Source: Chionoecetes opilio
Taxonomy: Eukaryota; Arthropoda; Malacostraca; Decapoda; Majidae
Direction of reading: 5' to 3'
DNA: 64,000 nt
NCBI GenBank assembly: GCA_016584305.1
Contig: JACEEZ010002764.1
Location: 254,835 to 318,834, forward strand
Shown here: one piece after another, positions 1 through 10,723 of the stretch
How the letters are laid out: each line of letters starts with the position of its first letter
Numbering within the stretch: the stretch's first letter is position 1
The notes under the pieces: model-generated
What the model saw: only the letters and a program-made list of their open reading frames with translations
The model's database searches: none
Told to the model about the DNA's origin: nothing
Position numbers and translations under genes: made by a program

Positions 1-412
1 TGTGTTTTAGGGAGTGAATGGGGGGGGTTTCAAGTTGAGTTTAGTGGAGAAATGAGGATGGTGTGTGGGTTTTGAGGGCGAGGTGATGGAGTGGGTGGGT
101 GTATGGGTAATGGGTGAGGAGTGAATGGTGGGGGGTGATGGGTAATGGGTGAGTGAGAATAGGTGGGGTGATGGGTAATGGTAGTGAATGTGGGGTGATG
201 GGTATGGGTGAGTGAATGGGGGTTGGGGGTGAGTGAAGTAATACATTTCTACATCCGTGATTTCAGGAAAGTTAGAAGGGGCTATCTGGAGAGTCCGTGT
301 TTGGTGGGCCGAAGGCCCACCAAACACAGGTGGTGGGCCAAAGGCCCACCACTAATAGCCCTCCGCAGGAGCTAGCCAAAAAGTCCGCCCGGAGGGCGGC
401 TTTGCGGCTAGT
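1..412 (+). mobile_element. Pearl/Helentron-like non-autonomous element, copy 1 (5' truncated by window edge)
   Basis: The G-rich strand carries a minisatellite built on GGGTGATGGGTAATGGGTGAGTGAAT. It is followed by a conserved block (CAGGAAAGTTAGAAGGGGCTATCTGGAGAGT), the hairpin GGTGGGCC..GGCCCACC, and a terminal stretch ending GGCGGCTTTGCGGCTAGT. The same modules in the same order occur at 16496-17419, 17420-18268 and 46464-47262. A core minisatellite, terminal hairpins and a tetranucleotide near the other end fit the published architecture of bivalve 'pearl' elements and Helentron-associated elements (HINEs). No coding capacity is visible; the long open frames are repeat translation. Confidence 0.7.
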
Positions 413-426
413 ATATATATATATAA

Positions 427-511
<85 letters not shown>

Positions 512-522
512 GTATATATATA

Positions 523-575
<53 letters not shown>

Positions 576-592
576 GTATATATTTATGGTTA
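410..592. repeat. (AT)n microsatellite
   Basis: Almost pure TA/AT run broken by two ACGTATATA interruptions. It directly abuts the end of the preceding mobile element. Confidence 0.95.
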
Positions 593-606
593 AAGTTGAT
601 ACATGA

Positions 607-773
607 GGTTGTTCAGGGCGGCAAAAACACGTTTGCTTTTAGCAGTTTTTAATATTATTTTAACGTATATCATACCATTTTAGCCTGATGATACCAAGTG
701 CCTTGGCGAAACGTTGCACGCACACATAAAAACCCCGAAGAAATGACCAGTGTTTTTGCCGCCCTGAACAACC
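607..773 (+). mobile_element. Small inverted-repeat element containing a hammerhead-like motif
   Basis: A perfect 24-bp inverted repeat (607-630 and 750-773, beginning GGTTGTTCAGGGCGGC) bounds 167 bp. Inside, CTGATGA (685-691), a CCAAG/CTTGG stem and GAAAC (708-712) appear in hammerhead-ribozyme order. The CGTT after GAAA can pair with AACG at 662-665, as a type III fold would need. Stem II carries unpaired bases next to the core and stem I is weak, so catalytic activity is doubtful. Penelope-like and retrozyme elements are known carriers of such motifs. A poly-T run follows the right arm (about 774-791). No ORF. Confidence 0.5.
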
Positions 774-837
774 TTTTTTTTTTTTTTTTTTCATATACTA
801 TACTATAGTCTATTCACTTAAGCTGGATTCCTGAGGC

Positions 838-1035
838 CGGATGTTCGAACGTTCGTAACGCGTCTCTAAGATCATCTTTGCATTTAGATTGATCTTGGAA
901 CGTTCGTAACGCGTTTAGAGGTATTATCAAACGATCTTTGCGAACATCCATCCGCCATATTTGTTCGTTGTTCCACCGTAGTGCTAAGGTTGCTGAAGAC
1001 CACTCGCACACTGTTCGTAGGGTCGCATGATGAAG
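838..1035 (+). repeat. Inverted-repeat arm, left (pairs with 3650-3830)
   Basis: The 21 bp at 839-859 (GGATGTTCGAACGTTCG...) match 3808-3828 perfectly in reverse complement. Both arms continue with CTCTAAGATCATCTT and a diverged ATTATCAAA...GATC stretch. This suggests diverged terminal inverted repeats of a unit of about 3 kb, or two inverted copies of one dispersed repeat. GAACGTTCGTAACGCGT is also duplicated inside this arm (about 846 and 898). Confidence 0.45.
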
Positions 1036-1361
1036 GTTTTTCTAATATACAAGCCATATAAAGTTATGTTATTAGTTGTTTATTTCATGTTGAGTTGTTT
1101 ATGGTTGGTCAGGACGCTGTAGGGGGAATGTGAATTAAAATAAAGGGTGCAATGAATGGTATGCTGCCGAATGCCTATAGGTGACTGGAATGAGTGAAGT
1201 GCAAATAAAAAATTAATGTGTCTTGTGCTAGAAGTGTATAGAGAAGATGATATGGGAGAGGAAGATGCGGGAAGTGAAGGAGGAGAATAGGAGACAAGGA
1301 TGAGATGGAGAGAATGAGTCAAGTGAAGGATACGGATGGACTAGCAATACAGGAAGTTCCG
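1036..1361. other. Non-coding, nothing recognised
   Basis: Purine-rich, low-complexity-leaning sequence. Neither strand has a frame that looks like a protein. Confidence 0.6.
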
Positions 1362-1580
1362 TACAGAAGTTGTTTCGTACCCAGGTTTTGTTAGCTGTTT
1401 CGTACACTGATTTTGAGTTTTTTCGTACATATAAACGTGGTGTGTCGTTTCGTAACTCTAGTCATCAAGTTAAACTCTGACCTGAGTGTACGAAACGACT
1501 ATAGTTTCATATAGACTACGAAACAACTTTTAGGTCTACGAATGATCGAATCTACTGGTGTACGAAACAACTTGTGTGCG
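1362..1580. mobile_element. Foldback element with repeated GTTTCGTAC motif
   Basis: The left half repeats TGTTTCGTAC at irregular spacing; the right half carries the reverse complement GTACGAAACA. The outer ends (AAGTTGTTTCGTAC near 1367 and GTACGAAACAACTT near 1560) form an inverted repeat. The architecture resembles the element at 2998-3408: short motif arrays facing each other. Non-coding. Confidence 0.55.
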
Positions 1581-1713
1581 AACTGACTGCATCCTCCTCT
1601 CATCAATGCTACGGAGAGGCAAAGATAAGAGACATTCGAGCACCGGTGTACTATTTTTTTTTTAGTGCGTGGAATGCATGTATACTGTAGGTGGAAAAGT
1701 TAAATACATAAAG

Positions 1714-1745
<32 letters not shown>

Positions 1746-2997
1746 GTGCAGTTTAGAGCAATACAATACAACACAACCAATCGGTGGATTTAAGTACCCT
1801 GAACATTTCGTTCTTATTATAAAGAGTATTTCTAGCCTACACAAAAGCTGTTGGAAATTAAAAAATGGTTAGGTTACGTAATCAATGCCCGGGTTAGATT
1901 AGTAACTAGCAGGGGGTCCCCCCAGTTATGTCAGAAGAGTATTGGTCTAAAGGGAGTATTAGTTGAAACTGCATATTTACCTAAAAGAGTGTGTAGAGGA
2001 TAAAGGAATGTGTGATTGGTGGGCAAGAATGTCTGAAAAGAGTAGGTGCACTCTACTCAAACTCTAAGAGATGGTATGTGAGTAAAGCGAAAGTATTGAA
2101 TGAATGGTTCAATGATGGAAGCTGAGGTAGTGAGATGTTATTCTAGGCAAGTTCACGACCACTGAAATTGTGGGGTTAAAGCACATAAAAATCACTAGAA
2201 TGCAGGCTTTCATTTCAACCTAACCCATCTACTGTAATATGTCAAGTCGGTATTATTTCGGTGCTGAGCTGGGGGGGAATCACCCCCGCTTAATCACTAA
2301 CCTAACCTAGACATATAGTCAACTGGCCAACTTAACCTAATCTAACTGTTCAAGCTATTGCTGGTATTTAATCCCTGAATTCAGAAACACGTTTAAAATA
2401 GAAACACTCCCCGACGAAAATAATAGGAACATTGGCGAGAATTCCTATCGGCGACAGTTCCAGGTATTGTCTAGTTACTTGGATAATGTATCCCCTTAAT
2501 AATACCCACCCTAAAATGGGTGGGTATTAGATTGGTAGTGGGCTTTCATAAGTCCTAGGATTCTTACCTACATCATCGTGTAGATTTCTTCATTCAGAGT
2601 ATTTTGAACCCCATTTCCCATGATACAATTTAATAATAATGGCGTTACATGTACGTACTACCGAAAATCTACCGTTATTTCAGCCATAAACAGTTAAGTT
2701 AGGTTAAATCAGATTAGGTTAGTTTAGGTTAGAGGTGGGGTTTGGTTTAGTCGTCTAAGCTAGGTTAAATCAGACTAGGTTAGGTTAGGTTAGAGGTGGG
2801 ATTTGGTTTAGTAACATGATATCAAGAAAAAAATAAAATGATTAATATCAAGACCTATCAAGATATTATCAAGACCTTCACAAATCCCTTCAAATACCTC
2901 TAAAACGTAATTATAAAGTGGGAGAGTTACTCCCTCTAACATCCCCTTACCCCACCTAAAGTCCTAAATGACCCCCCAAAATAATACTAACCTAACC
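1581..2997. other. Non-coding; poly-T and scattered TTAGG-like tracts
   Basis: Contains T-runs near 1651 and 1714-1741 and dispersed AGGTTAGGTT/AACCTAACC patches at about 2280-2340 and 2695-2810. A short duplicated AGGTTAAATCAGA(T/C)TAGGTTAG block occurs in the last. No coding frame is credible. Confidence 0.6.
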
Positions 2998-3408
2998 GGT
3001 TACCGGTCATTTCGCCCACACGTCAATTTAATTTCGCCCACAAGACATTTCGCCCACATGTAAGAGTCAATTCGCCCACATGTAAGAGTCAATTCGCCCA
3101 CAAGACATTTCGCCCACATGTAAGAGTCAATTCGCCCACATGTACGAGTCAATTCGCCGACAAGACATTTCGCCCACATGTAAGTCAATTTGCCCACCTA
3201 AAATCAATTCGCCCACACGATCCATGTCATGGAGTCATGTAACTTATATCTTCCGCAGGCAGAAATGGAATGAACCACCAGTAACCTTGGGCGAAATGAC
3301 TCCATAGTGTGGGCGAATTGACCTGTGGGCGAAATGACTCCATAGTGTGGGCGAAATGACTCCATGGTGTGGCGAAATGGCATGTGGGCGAAATGACTGG
3401 ATACCAAC
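2998..3408. mobile_element. Foldback element with arrayed ATTTCGCCCACA motif
   Basis: The left arm repeats CATTTCGCCCACATGTAAGAGTCA-type units. The right arm repeats the reverse complement TGTGGGCGAAATGACTCCATAGTG. The outermost ends (GGTTACCGGTCATTTCGCCC and its near reverse complement ending GACTGGATACC at 3408) act as terminal inverted repeats, and both ends abut AACCTAACC-type sequence. Apparent open frames on the minus strand are translations of the arrays. The centre (3210-3285) is unique. Confidence 0.65.
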
Positions 3409-3649
3409 CTAACCTCATTATAACCTTATCTAACCCTACCAATAACCTCCTAGTGAGACCTAAGGGCAGGAAAGAAATAGAATTTTACCAGTTCATGTTA
3501 TATTGAGGTTATAAATTTGTAATTTGTTGTGTGGGGACGCGCCATATGATATTTGTTTACATTCTAACTGCATTATGATTGGCTAACAATCTCAAAGGTT
3601 GATGAAATCTTTCCTCTGATTGGCCAAGCGACAGTCAGCTGTGTTCCAT

Positions 3650-3840
3650 TCCTCGTGGTCGGAACGGAACGGAACGAGCTTGAAGATCGCATCATCGTGA
3701 GCTAAGAACATTCGGACGATCCTTTGATAATACATTTTTGTAGTGTTCGTAGCCCAAGATCTAAGATGGCCGCTATGAACACTCCAAGATGATCTTAGAG
3801 GCGGAAAGTTACGAACGTTCGAACATCCAGCCCCTGGGCT
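3650..3840 (-). repeat. Inverted-repeat arm, right (pairs with 838-1035)
   Basis: Reverse-complement counterpart of the left arm, including the perfect 21-bp core at 3808-3828. See the entry at 838. Confidence 0.45.
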
Positions 3841-4290
3841 GGGAGCTGCTCGCTGCCTAGCCGAGTTTGTAAGGACGTCGCTGATTGGCTGATAGACTCG
3901 GGCTGGGTGGCGATGGTGGGGGTACTTGCCTCGCTGCAACCCAAAACCCTTGCGTTGCCTCAGAAAAATATTCATATTTCTTGGCTTTACTCATCTCTTA
4001 CACAAGATAGGCCTATTTTGTTTGCATCAGTAAATCAGGCAGTGATTGTTCAACAACAACAAGCCATTCTTAATTCAATAGGGTAAATTATAAAGTCATG
4101 ACTGACTATCACAGGAGTAGGCGGACTTTTAGGTTTTCAGTGCATTGAAATGTTGTACTCCTACCCGATATAACCATGCTACCAGATAATATTTATGAAA
4201 GCTGAGCCTACCATCGTGTTCATAATACATTGCTGCATATCATGAGCAAAAAAATTAAGTAAGACAACACTAATATCAAATAATTAAAGG
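3841..4290. other. Non-coding, nothing recognised
   Basis: Ordinary-complexity sequence. No frame resembles a known protein and no repeat structure is evident. Confidence 0.6.
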
Positions 4291-4337
4291 AAGTCCCCCT
4301 TTGAAACCCCCAAAATTTAATTTCCCCCCAAAAAAAA

Positions 4338-4371
<34 letters not shown>

Positions 4372-6986
4372 CCCTTTTTTGGGAAACCCCCCCGGGGCCC
4401 GGAAAAAACCCCCACAAATTTAAATTTTTCCCTTTTTCCCCCCAAAAAAATTTTTTTTTTTTTGGGGGGGGGGAAATTTCCCCCCAAAAACCCCTTGGGG
4501 GCCCAAAAATTTTTTTTGGTTTTTTTAAAAAAAAATTTTTTTTTGGGGGAAAAAGGGGTTTTTTAAAAAACAAAACCCCCCCCCCCAAAAAAAAAACCCC
4601 CCCTTTTTTGGGGGGGAAAAAAACCCAAAATTTTTTTTTTAAAAAATTTTTTTTTGGGGAAATTTAAATTTTTTAATTTTTTTTTTTTTTTTAAAAAAAA
4701 AAACCCCTTTAAAACCAAAAAAAAAAAAAAAAGGGGAAAAAAAATTTTTTTTTTTTTTCCCCCCGGGGAAAACCCTTTGGGGCCCTTTAAAATTTTAAAA
4801 ATTTTTTTTTTAAAAATTTTTTTGGGGGGGGAAAAAAAAAGGGGGGGTTTTAAAAGGTTAAAAAATTTTGGGGGGGGGACCCAAAATTTTCCCCCCCCCC
4901 GGGGGGGGGGGGGGGGTTTTTTTTTAAAAAATTTTTTCCAAAAAAAATTTTTTCCCCTTTTTTCCCCTTTTTCCCAAAACCCGGGGGGGGCCAAAAAATT
5001 TTTTTAAATTTTTTAAAAAAAACCCAAAAAAAAAAAAAAAAAAAAATTTTAAACTTTTTTTTCCCCTTTTTTTTAATTTTCCCCAAAAAAAATTTTTTTT
5101 TTAAAAAAATTTTTTTTAAAAATTTTTTTTTAAAATTTTTTAAAATACAAAAATTTAATAAAAAATAAAAATTTTTTTTAAAAAAAAAATTTTTTTTCCC
5201 CCTTTTTTTTTTTCCCCCCCCAAAATTTTTTTTTTTTTTTTTTTTTTTTTAAAAATTTTTTCCCCTTTTTAAAAAAAAAAAAAAAAAAAGGGGGGGAAAA
5301 AGGCCAAAAAATTAAATTTTTAAAAAGGTTGGGGGGAAACCCCCCCCAAAAAACCCCGGGGAGGAAAAAACCCCCCCAAAAAAAAAAGGGGGGTTTTTTT
5401 TTTAAAAATTTTTTCCGGGCCCCTTTTTTCCCCCCCCCCAAAAAAACCCTTTTTTTTAAAAAAATTTTTTTTTTCCCCCCCCCCAAAAACCCCATTTTTT
5501 TCCCCCCCCCCCTTTTTAAAAAAAAACCCCCCAAACCCTTTAAAAAAAACCCCCCCCCAAAAAAAAAAAAAGGGGGGAAATTTTCCCCCCCCCCCCCCCC
5601 AAAAAATTTTTTTCCCAAATTTTTTTAAAATTTTGTTTTCCGGGGAAAAAAAAAAAAAAAAAAAAAAAATTTAAAAAAAAAAAAAAAAAATTTTTTGGGT
5701 TTTTGTAAACCCCCCGGGGGGTTTTTTCCCCAAAAAAAAAACCCCCCCAAAAAAAACCCCCCCTTTTTTTTAAAAAAAAAAAGGGGGGGTTTTTTGGGGG
5801 GGGGAAAGGGTTCCCCCCCCCCTTTTTTTGGGGGCCCCCAAAAAAATTTTCCCCCCCCCCTTTTTTTCCCCAAAAAAAATTTTCCCCCCACCTTTCCCCC
5901 CCCCCCCTTTTTTTTCCCCCCCCAAACCTTTGGGGAAATTTTTTAAAAACCCCCCCCCCCCCCCCCCCCTTCCCCCATCCCCCCCCCCCTTTTTCCCCCC
6001 CCCCCCCCACCCTTTTTAAAAAAACCCCCACCCCCCCAAAAACCCACCCCCCCCCCAAACCCCCCCCCCCTTTTCCCCCCCCCCCCCCCCCCTTTTTTTT
6101 CCCCCCACCCCCCCCCCCAAAAAACCCCCCCCCCCCCCCCCCAAAACCCTACATCAAGGTTCCTCAATTCTCCCAACCCCTTTTTTTTCACAATTCTTGC
6201 TAAAAAAATTTTAAAAAAAAAAAAAAACCTTAAAAAACCCCCCCCCCCCCCGGAAAAAAAAAAATGGGGTTTTTGGGGGGGGGGGGGGGCCCCCCCCCCA
6301 AACCCCAAAAAAAACCCAAAAACAACAGACAACCCTTTTTTTTAAATTTTTAAAAAAATTCCCCCCCCCCCCCCCCCAAAAGGGGCCCCCCCCAAACCAA
6401 ACCCCCCCCCTTTTTTTTCCCCCCCCCCTTTTTTCCCCCCTTTTTTCCCCCCTTTTCCCAAAAACCCCCCCTTTTTTTTTTCCCAAACCCCCGGGGTTTT
6501 TAAAAAAAAAAAGGGGGGCCCCCCCCAAAAATTTTTTCCCCCCCAAAAAATTTTTAAAATTTTTCCCACCCGGGGGGGAAAAACCTCCAAAAATTCCAAA
6601 ACCCCCAAAAAAACCCCCCCCCCAAACCCAAACCCCCCCCCCCCAAATTTTTAAAAACCCCCCCCCCCCCCCCCCCAATTCCCCACCCCCCCCCCCCCCC
6701 CCCCCCCCTTCCCCCCCCCCCCACCCCCCCTTTTCCCCCCCCCCCCCCCCCTTTTCCCATTAAAAACCCCCCCCCCCTTTTTTTTTAATTTTTTATTTTT
6801 AAAAAAAAAAAAAAAAAAAAATTTTTTTTAAAAAAAAAACCCCCCCAAAAAAAAAAAGGTTTTTTGGGAAAAAAAATTTAAAAAAAAAAACCCCCAAAAA
6901 AAAACCCCCCCCCTTTTTTAAATTTTTTTTTTTTTTTTATTTTTTTAAAATTTTAAAAATTTAAAATTTTTTTTTAAAAAAAAAAA

Positions 6987-7020
<34 letters not shown>

Positions 7021-7198
7021 AAACCGAAAAGGTTTTTCCAAAATTTTTTTTTTGGGGGGGGGGGGGAAATTTTGGGGGGTTTTTCGGGAAAATTTTTAAA
7101 AATTTTTTGGGGGCCCTTCCCGGGTTTTTAAAATTTTTTCCCCAAAAAAAAAAATTTGTTTAAAAAAAAAATTTTTTTTTTTTTTTCCCAAAATTTTT

Positions 7199-7232
<34 letters not shown>

Positions 7233-7390
7233 AATTTTTTTTGGGTTTTTTTTTTAAAAAAATTTTTTTTTTCTTTTTTTTTTTTGGGTTTTTTTTTTTT
7301 GGGGTTTTTTTTTAAAATTTTTTAAAAAACCCCCCCCCGCCCAAATTCCCCTTTTTTAATTTTTCCCCCCTTTTTTTTTTAAATTCCCCT
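4291..7390. other. Homopolymer-expanded region, probable sequencing/assembly corruption
   Basis: About 3.1 kb consists almost only of runs of 3-20 identical bases, with nearly no dinucleotide alternation. Recognisable islands survive: near 6148-6200 a distorted copy of the 'ACATCAAGGTTTCCTCAATTCTCGCAACCC' block of the pearl-like elements is readable. From about 7393 normal text of the same element resumes. The simplest reading is a very low-quality long-read consensus of a pearl-like element and flanks. All ORFs here (Phe/Lys/Pro/Gly-only proteins) are artefacts. Confidence 0.85.
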
Positions 7391-7779
7391 TTTCCATTAC
7401 CCCCATCCCCTCACCCCCCCCTATCCTCACCATACACCCCTCCCATTCACTCACCCATCACCCCACACCCATTACCATCACCCCACCCATTCACTCACCT
7501 ATTACCCATCACCATACATCAAGGTTTCCTCAATTCTCGCAACCCCCTTTTTTTTTCTTCACAGTTCTCACTAATGGCTGCTAAAAAAAAAAAAAAAAAA
7601 TTGATCGGATCATCCTATAAGTGGGCTTAAAACCTTCCCCTGGTCAACCTGATTCCAAAACTGTGACATATGATGGGATTCCGCCACAGGGGGCAACACC
7701 TATCGCGGACAGACAGACAGACAGACAGACAACCACAACACACACACACACACCCACACAAACTTTCGCTATATATTAT

Positions 7780-7790
<11 letters not shown>
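7391..7790 (-). mobile_element. Pearl/Helentron-like element, copy 5 (left part lost in corrupted region)
   Basis: Reads, in reverse orientation to copy 1: CCATTACCCATCACC minisatellite, CATCAAGGTTTCCTCAATTC, poly-A, ATTGATCGGATCATC, a CCTTCCCCTGGTCAACCTG block, an (ACAG)n tetranucleotide, (CA)n, and the AACTTTCGCTATAT terminus. An (AT)n run (about 7779-7866) follows directly. Confidence 0.7.
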
Positions 7791-7810
<20 letters not shown>

Positions 7811-7834
7811 ATGATATATTATATATATATATAT

Positions 7835-7866
<32 letters not shown>

Positions 7867-7997
7867 CGTTAAAACTGATAGCTAGTTCAGCGTCTATTAT
7901 CTTCAAGATATTTTCTCTTTGTCTTAAGAGTGTCTTATTCTCTTTTGTAATCACTTCTATGACTTCGCCGTAGCTTGTCATGTTTGCTGTATCACGA

Positions 7998-8023
7998 TTT
8001 CGGGTCTAAGAACCCTTCTTCAG
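7998..8023 (-). ncRNA. Degenerate hammerhead-like motif in Penelope-like tail
   Basis: On the minus strand: CTGAAGA (8023-8017), a GGGT/ACCC stem, then GAAA (8001-7998). It is flanked outside by TGCTG and CAGCA, which pair as stem I, and a very short possible stem III (TC/GA) lies between. The order matches a type I hammerhead (CUGANGA, stem II, GAAA, stem III, UH). However, the position next to GAAA is T, stem II has an unpaired A next to the core, and loop III would be only two bases. Probably a decayed motif of a Penelope-like element. The copy in the second unit (about 11590-11625) is further damaged. Confidence 0.35.
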
Positions 8024-8089
8024 CAGCATATGGAAGATGTTTTCTCCTCAGGAGTTGAGGTGAGCATGATTAAGATGAGAGTTGAAACG

Positions 8090-8435
8090 CTATTTATAGC
8101 CGGTCTGCCTGTCACGCAGCCTATTAGCGGCGTCGTTGATTGGTAGATCATTTTTGCTTCTCGTCTTCTTGAGTAGGAGACGCTGATTGGTTGTTTGGTC
8201 TTCGCTTGGCTTTTCTGTGAGTAGGCTGTTATTTGCTTTTGTTCTTTTCATGCTGGGTAGAGCTTGTAGGTCGTTTGCCTGTACGTTAAGCTTGGGATTG
8301 ATCTCTTTTATGTACAGCGCTTCTAGGATGGGAAGTCGCCGCACATCTGCACACATGTCAACCAATTCTGTATTTTCTTCTATAAATGTTCTTGTTATGA
8401 TGATGCCATGTTGTTCTAATAGGTGACTTTTTGGG
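8090..8435 (-). pseudogene. Penelope-like element, GIY-YIG endonuclease C-terminal fragment
   Basis: The minus-strand frame reads a stretch with HLLEQHGI, RTFIEENTELV and LPILEALYIKEINPKLNVQ. The I-EA-x-I-K-x(3)-P-x-LN pattern is the usual C-terminal motif of the GIY-YIG nuclease that follows the reverse transcriptase in Penelope-like retroelements. No upstream RT is present: the frame is cut by the (AT)n/(GATA)n run at 8440-8595. About 115 residues are open, then a basic tail. The neighbouring hammerhead-like motif supports the assignment. Family call moderately sure; clearly non-functional. Confidence 0.6.
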
Positions 8436-8441
8436 GCTCCA

Positions 8442-8442
8442 A

Positions 8443-8506
<64 letters not shown>

Positions 8507-8541
8507 TATTATATATAATATATATATATAGATAGATAGAT

Positions 8542-8595
<54 letters not shown>
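8442..8595. repeat. (AT)n then (GATA)n microsatellite
   Basis: AT run with an inner ATTATATTATAT block passes into an uninterrupted GATA run at about 8530-8595. Confidence 0.95.
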
Positions 8596-8633
8596 GATTT
8601 TTCAGGATAACATAACGACATAAAATTTTCACA

Positions 8634-8876
8634 TTAATTTTCCTCATCAGAATCTGCAAACTCGTACATACTTGACGTCATTATCTTGATAAGGGAATCA
8701 GCAGATACTTTGACATCGTAGCACTTACTCTCAGTCATCAGGCGTCTGGTGTGAAGTAGTCCATCTAAAGTACTTGTTGATAGGCGATTTCTTGTCGTGG
8801 TTTTCATTCGGTTGAGAGGGGAAAACACCCTCTCTGCTGCAGCACTCGAAGGTGGAAGACACATCAGTCTTATCAT
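8634..8876 (-). pseudogene. hAT transposase C-terminal dimerisation fragment, unit 1
   Basis: The 80-residue frame contains PPSSAAAERVFSPLNRMKT followed by RLSTSTLDGLLHTRRL. This is the signature of the hAT-family C-terminal dimerisation region (SSAxSERxFS...KxRNRLSxxxxxxLL). The frame extends a few codons upstream (NPVFPFLAEF) before an in-frame stop near 8935, so only the extreme C-terminus of the transposase survives. It ends with an acidic tail (DSDEEN). The same fragment recurs at 12273-12515 with one residue changed (Ala to Gly before ERVF). No TIRs or 8-bp target duplications were identified. Confidence 0.75.
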
Positions 8877-8879
8877 GAA

Positions 8880-9180
8880 CTCGGCCAGGAATGGGAAGAC
8901 AGGGTTCCATCCCCGGACGTCATTCTTCTCACTTTAATCCAAAACTTAACAAGAGTAGTCTCGTAAATTTCTTAGCATTCGCCACTCGCTGTCGATCTTT
9001 TGAAGAATGTCGCACATTCACAGGAGAAGGAAAGCAACCCTTAATAGGTGCTAATGTAGCTACACTCTTTGCCTTCACGACTGATGAATGGTACCGGTAC
9101 GGTACATGTATTGGACCAGCTTCCCAACGGACCAGGAACCCTTTACCTTCTGGGTGAGTAATAATTGTGGGCAGTGCTTT
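8880..9180. other. Well-preserved non-coding block shared by both tandem units
   Basis: Nearly identical to 12517-12815. It includes a GGTACCGGTACGGTACATGT inverted motif (about 9090). Open frames exist on both strands but resemble no family. Confidence 0.6.
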
Positions 9181-9184
9181 ATCA

Positions 9185-9290
9185 GACTCTCTCTCTCTCC
9201 TTCTCTCCTTCCTCTCTCTTCTTTTCGCTCCCCTCTCTTCCTCTCCCTTCTCCTTTCCTCTCTCCTCTCTCTCCCCTCTCTCCTCTCTCA
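9185..9290. repeat. (CT)n-rich tract, imperfect
   Basis: Pyrimidine tract of CTCTCT broken by TCC and CCC. The equivalent tract at 12829-12893 is a clean (CT)n, so the interruptions may be sequencing error. Confidence 0.8.
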
Positions 9291-10400
9291 AAATATAATA
9301 TATTAATTTTTTAATTTAATAAAATAATTATATATATAAATATATATAAATTCTGGAATTTGGGGATTTTCTTGCAAAATTAAAGGAAAATAAAATTTCA
9401 AAAAAGAGTCTAAAAAATCACTGAAATCCCAAAAATCTGGAAAAAAATCCAACAAATCTGGTATCTGTCAAAACTGACTGAAGTGCCGAGCCGCGGCGCA
9501 AAACAGTGTTGCCAATCCTTGCTCTATTTTGGCTAAGTATACTCGGGAAACGATAAAAAAATTGGCTAACTTTCGATGGAAATTAGCTAAAAAAAAAAAG
9601 GCCAAAATTTTTTTTTTTTTTTTTACATACATTTTTTCATTCAGAACATTATAATTTGACTTATTTTGTATACATGAAATAAAAATAATCATATTTACAT
9701 TTTCAAATCCGAATAAGAATCCTTCCCGCATATTTGGGGCTGGGAGGGGACCCAGGATTTAAGTTTATGGGTTTTTTGGGGATACTTTTTTTTTACGGCC
9801 GAAAAAAACCCTTCTTTCTTTTTCAATTTACAATGTAATTTTTTGCCCACCAGGAATTTCCGTTTCCTCCTTTCAGAAATTTTTCCCTTGGCGCCACTCT
9901 TTTCTAATGTATGTGTCTAGGGTTGGGTTGGGGATCTTTATCTTTTACCCACTGATAGATCATATATATGGTGACCCATTTGTTGGAGTACCTTGAAAAA
10001 AATAAAAGTAGTGCAAATCGCTTAGGCGCCATCTTAGTGCCAGGGGCCCTCCTTCACTCTAGACCCGGGGAAGTTCTCAAGCGTACCCCAGATATCTGTT
10101 ATGCATGTAAAAAGGAATTTTTTGTTACTTCGGAATGTCTGTTCATAAGATTACAAATAAAACGCAGTAAAAAAAATTAAATAAAGGGCTTTTTTAGCCT
10201 GAAAAAAAATGCATAACTTAACTTAAAATTTAAATTAAAATCGTGGTCATGTAAAAAATTTTGGACAAAAATATTACATGGAACAATTTTAATTAGAAGC
10301 AGACTTTTTTTCGCTTTCTATTGTAATTTCGTTTTTTCTGATAAAACGTGTACCATCAATAAATTAACGTTAACTAAAAAAAGCGCCCCCGCCGGCCGGG

Positions 10401-10431
<31 letters not shown>

Positions 10432-10681
10432 TCCTTTCTCTCTTTCCCCTCTCTCTCTTCTCTCCCCTCTCTCTCTCCCCCCTCCCCTCTTTTCTCTCCT
10501 CCTCTCTCTCCTCTCTCTCCTCTCTCCTCTCTTCTCTCCCCTCTCTCTCCTCTCTCCTCTCTTCCCTCTCTCCGTGAAAAAGAGAGATAGGGTGAAAAAG
10601 AGATAGAGTGAAAAAAGGGGAAAATGATGCGGAGAGATATTAAAAAGAGTAAAAAAAACTTTTTCCTTTATAATATATAAA

Positions 10682-10723
<42 letters not shown>

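Noticed and set aside
3000..3197. 65-residue Cys-containing repeat protein (YMWAKCLVGEL)
   Set aside because: Translation of the ATTTCGCCCACA arrays in a foldback element.
4220..6760. Many open frames of Gly/Phe/Lys/Pro-only proteins
   Set aside because: They are translations of homopolymer runs in corrupted consensus and have no biological sequence behaviour.
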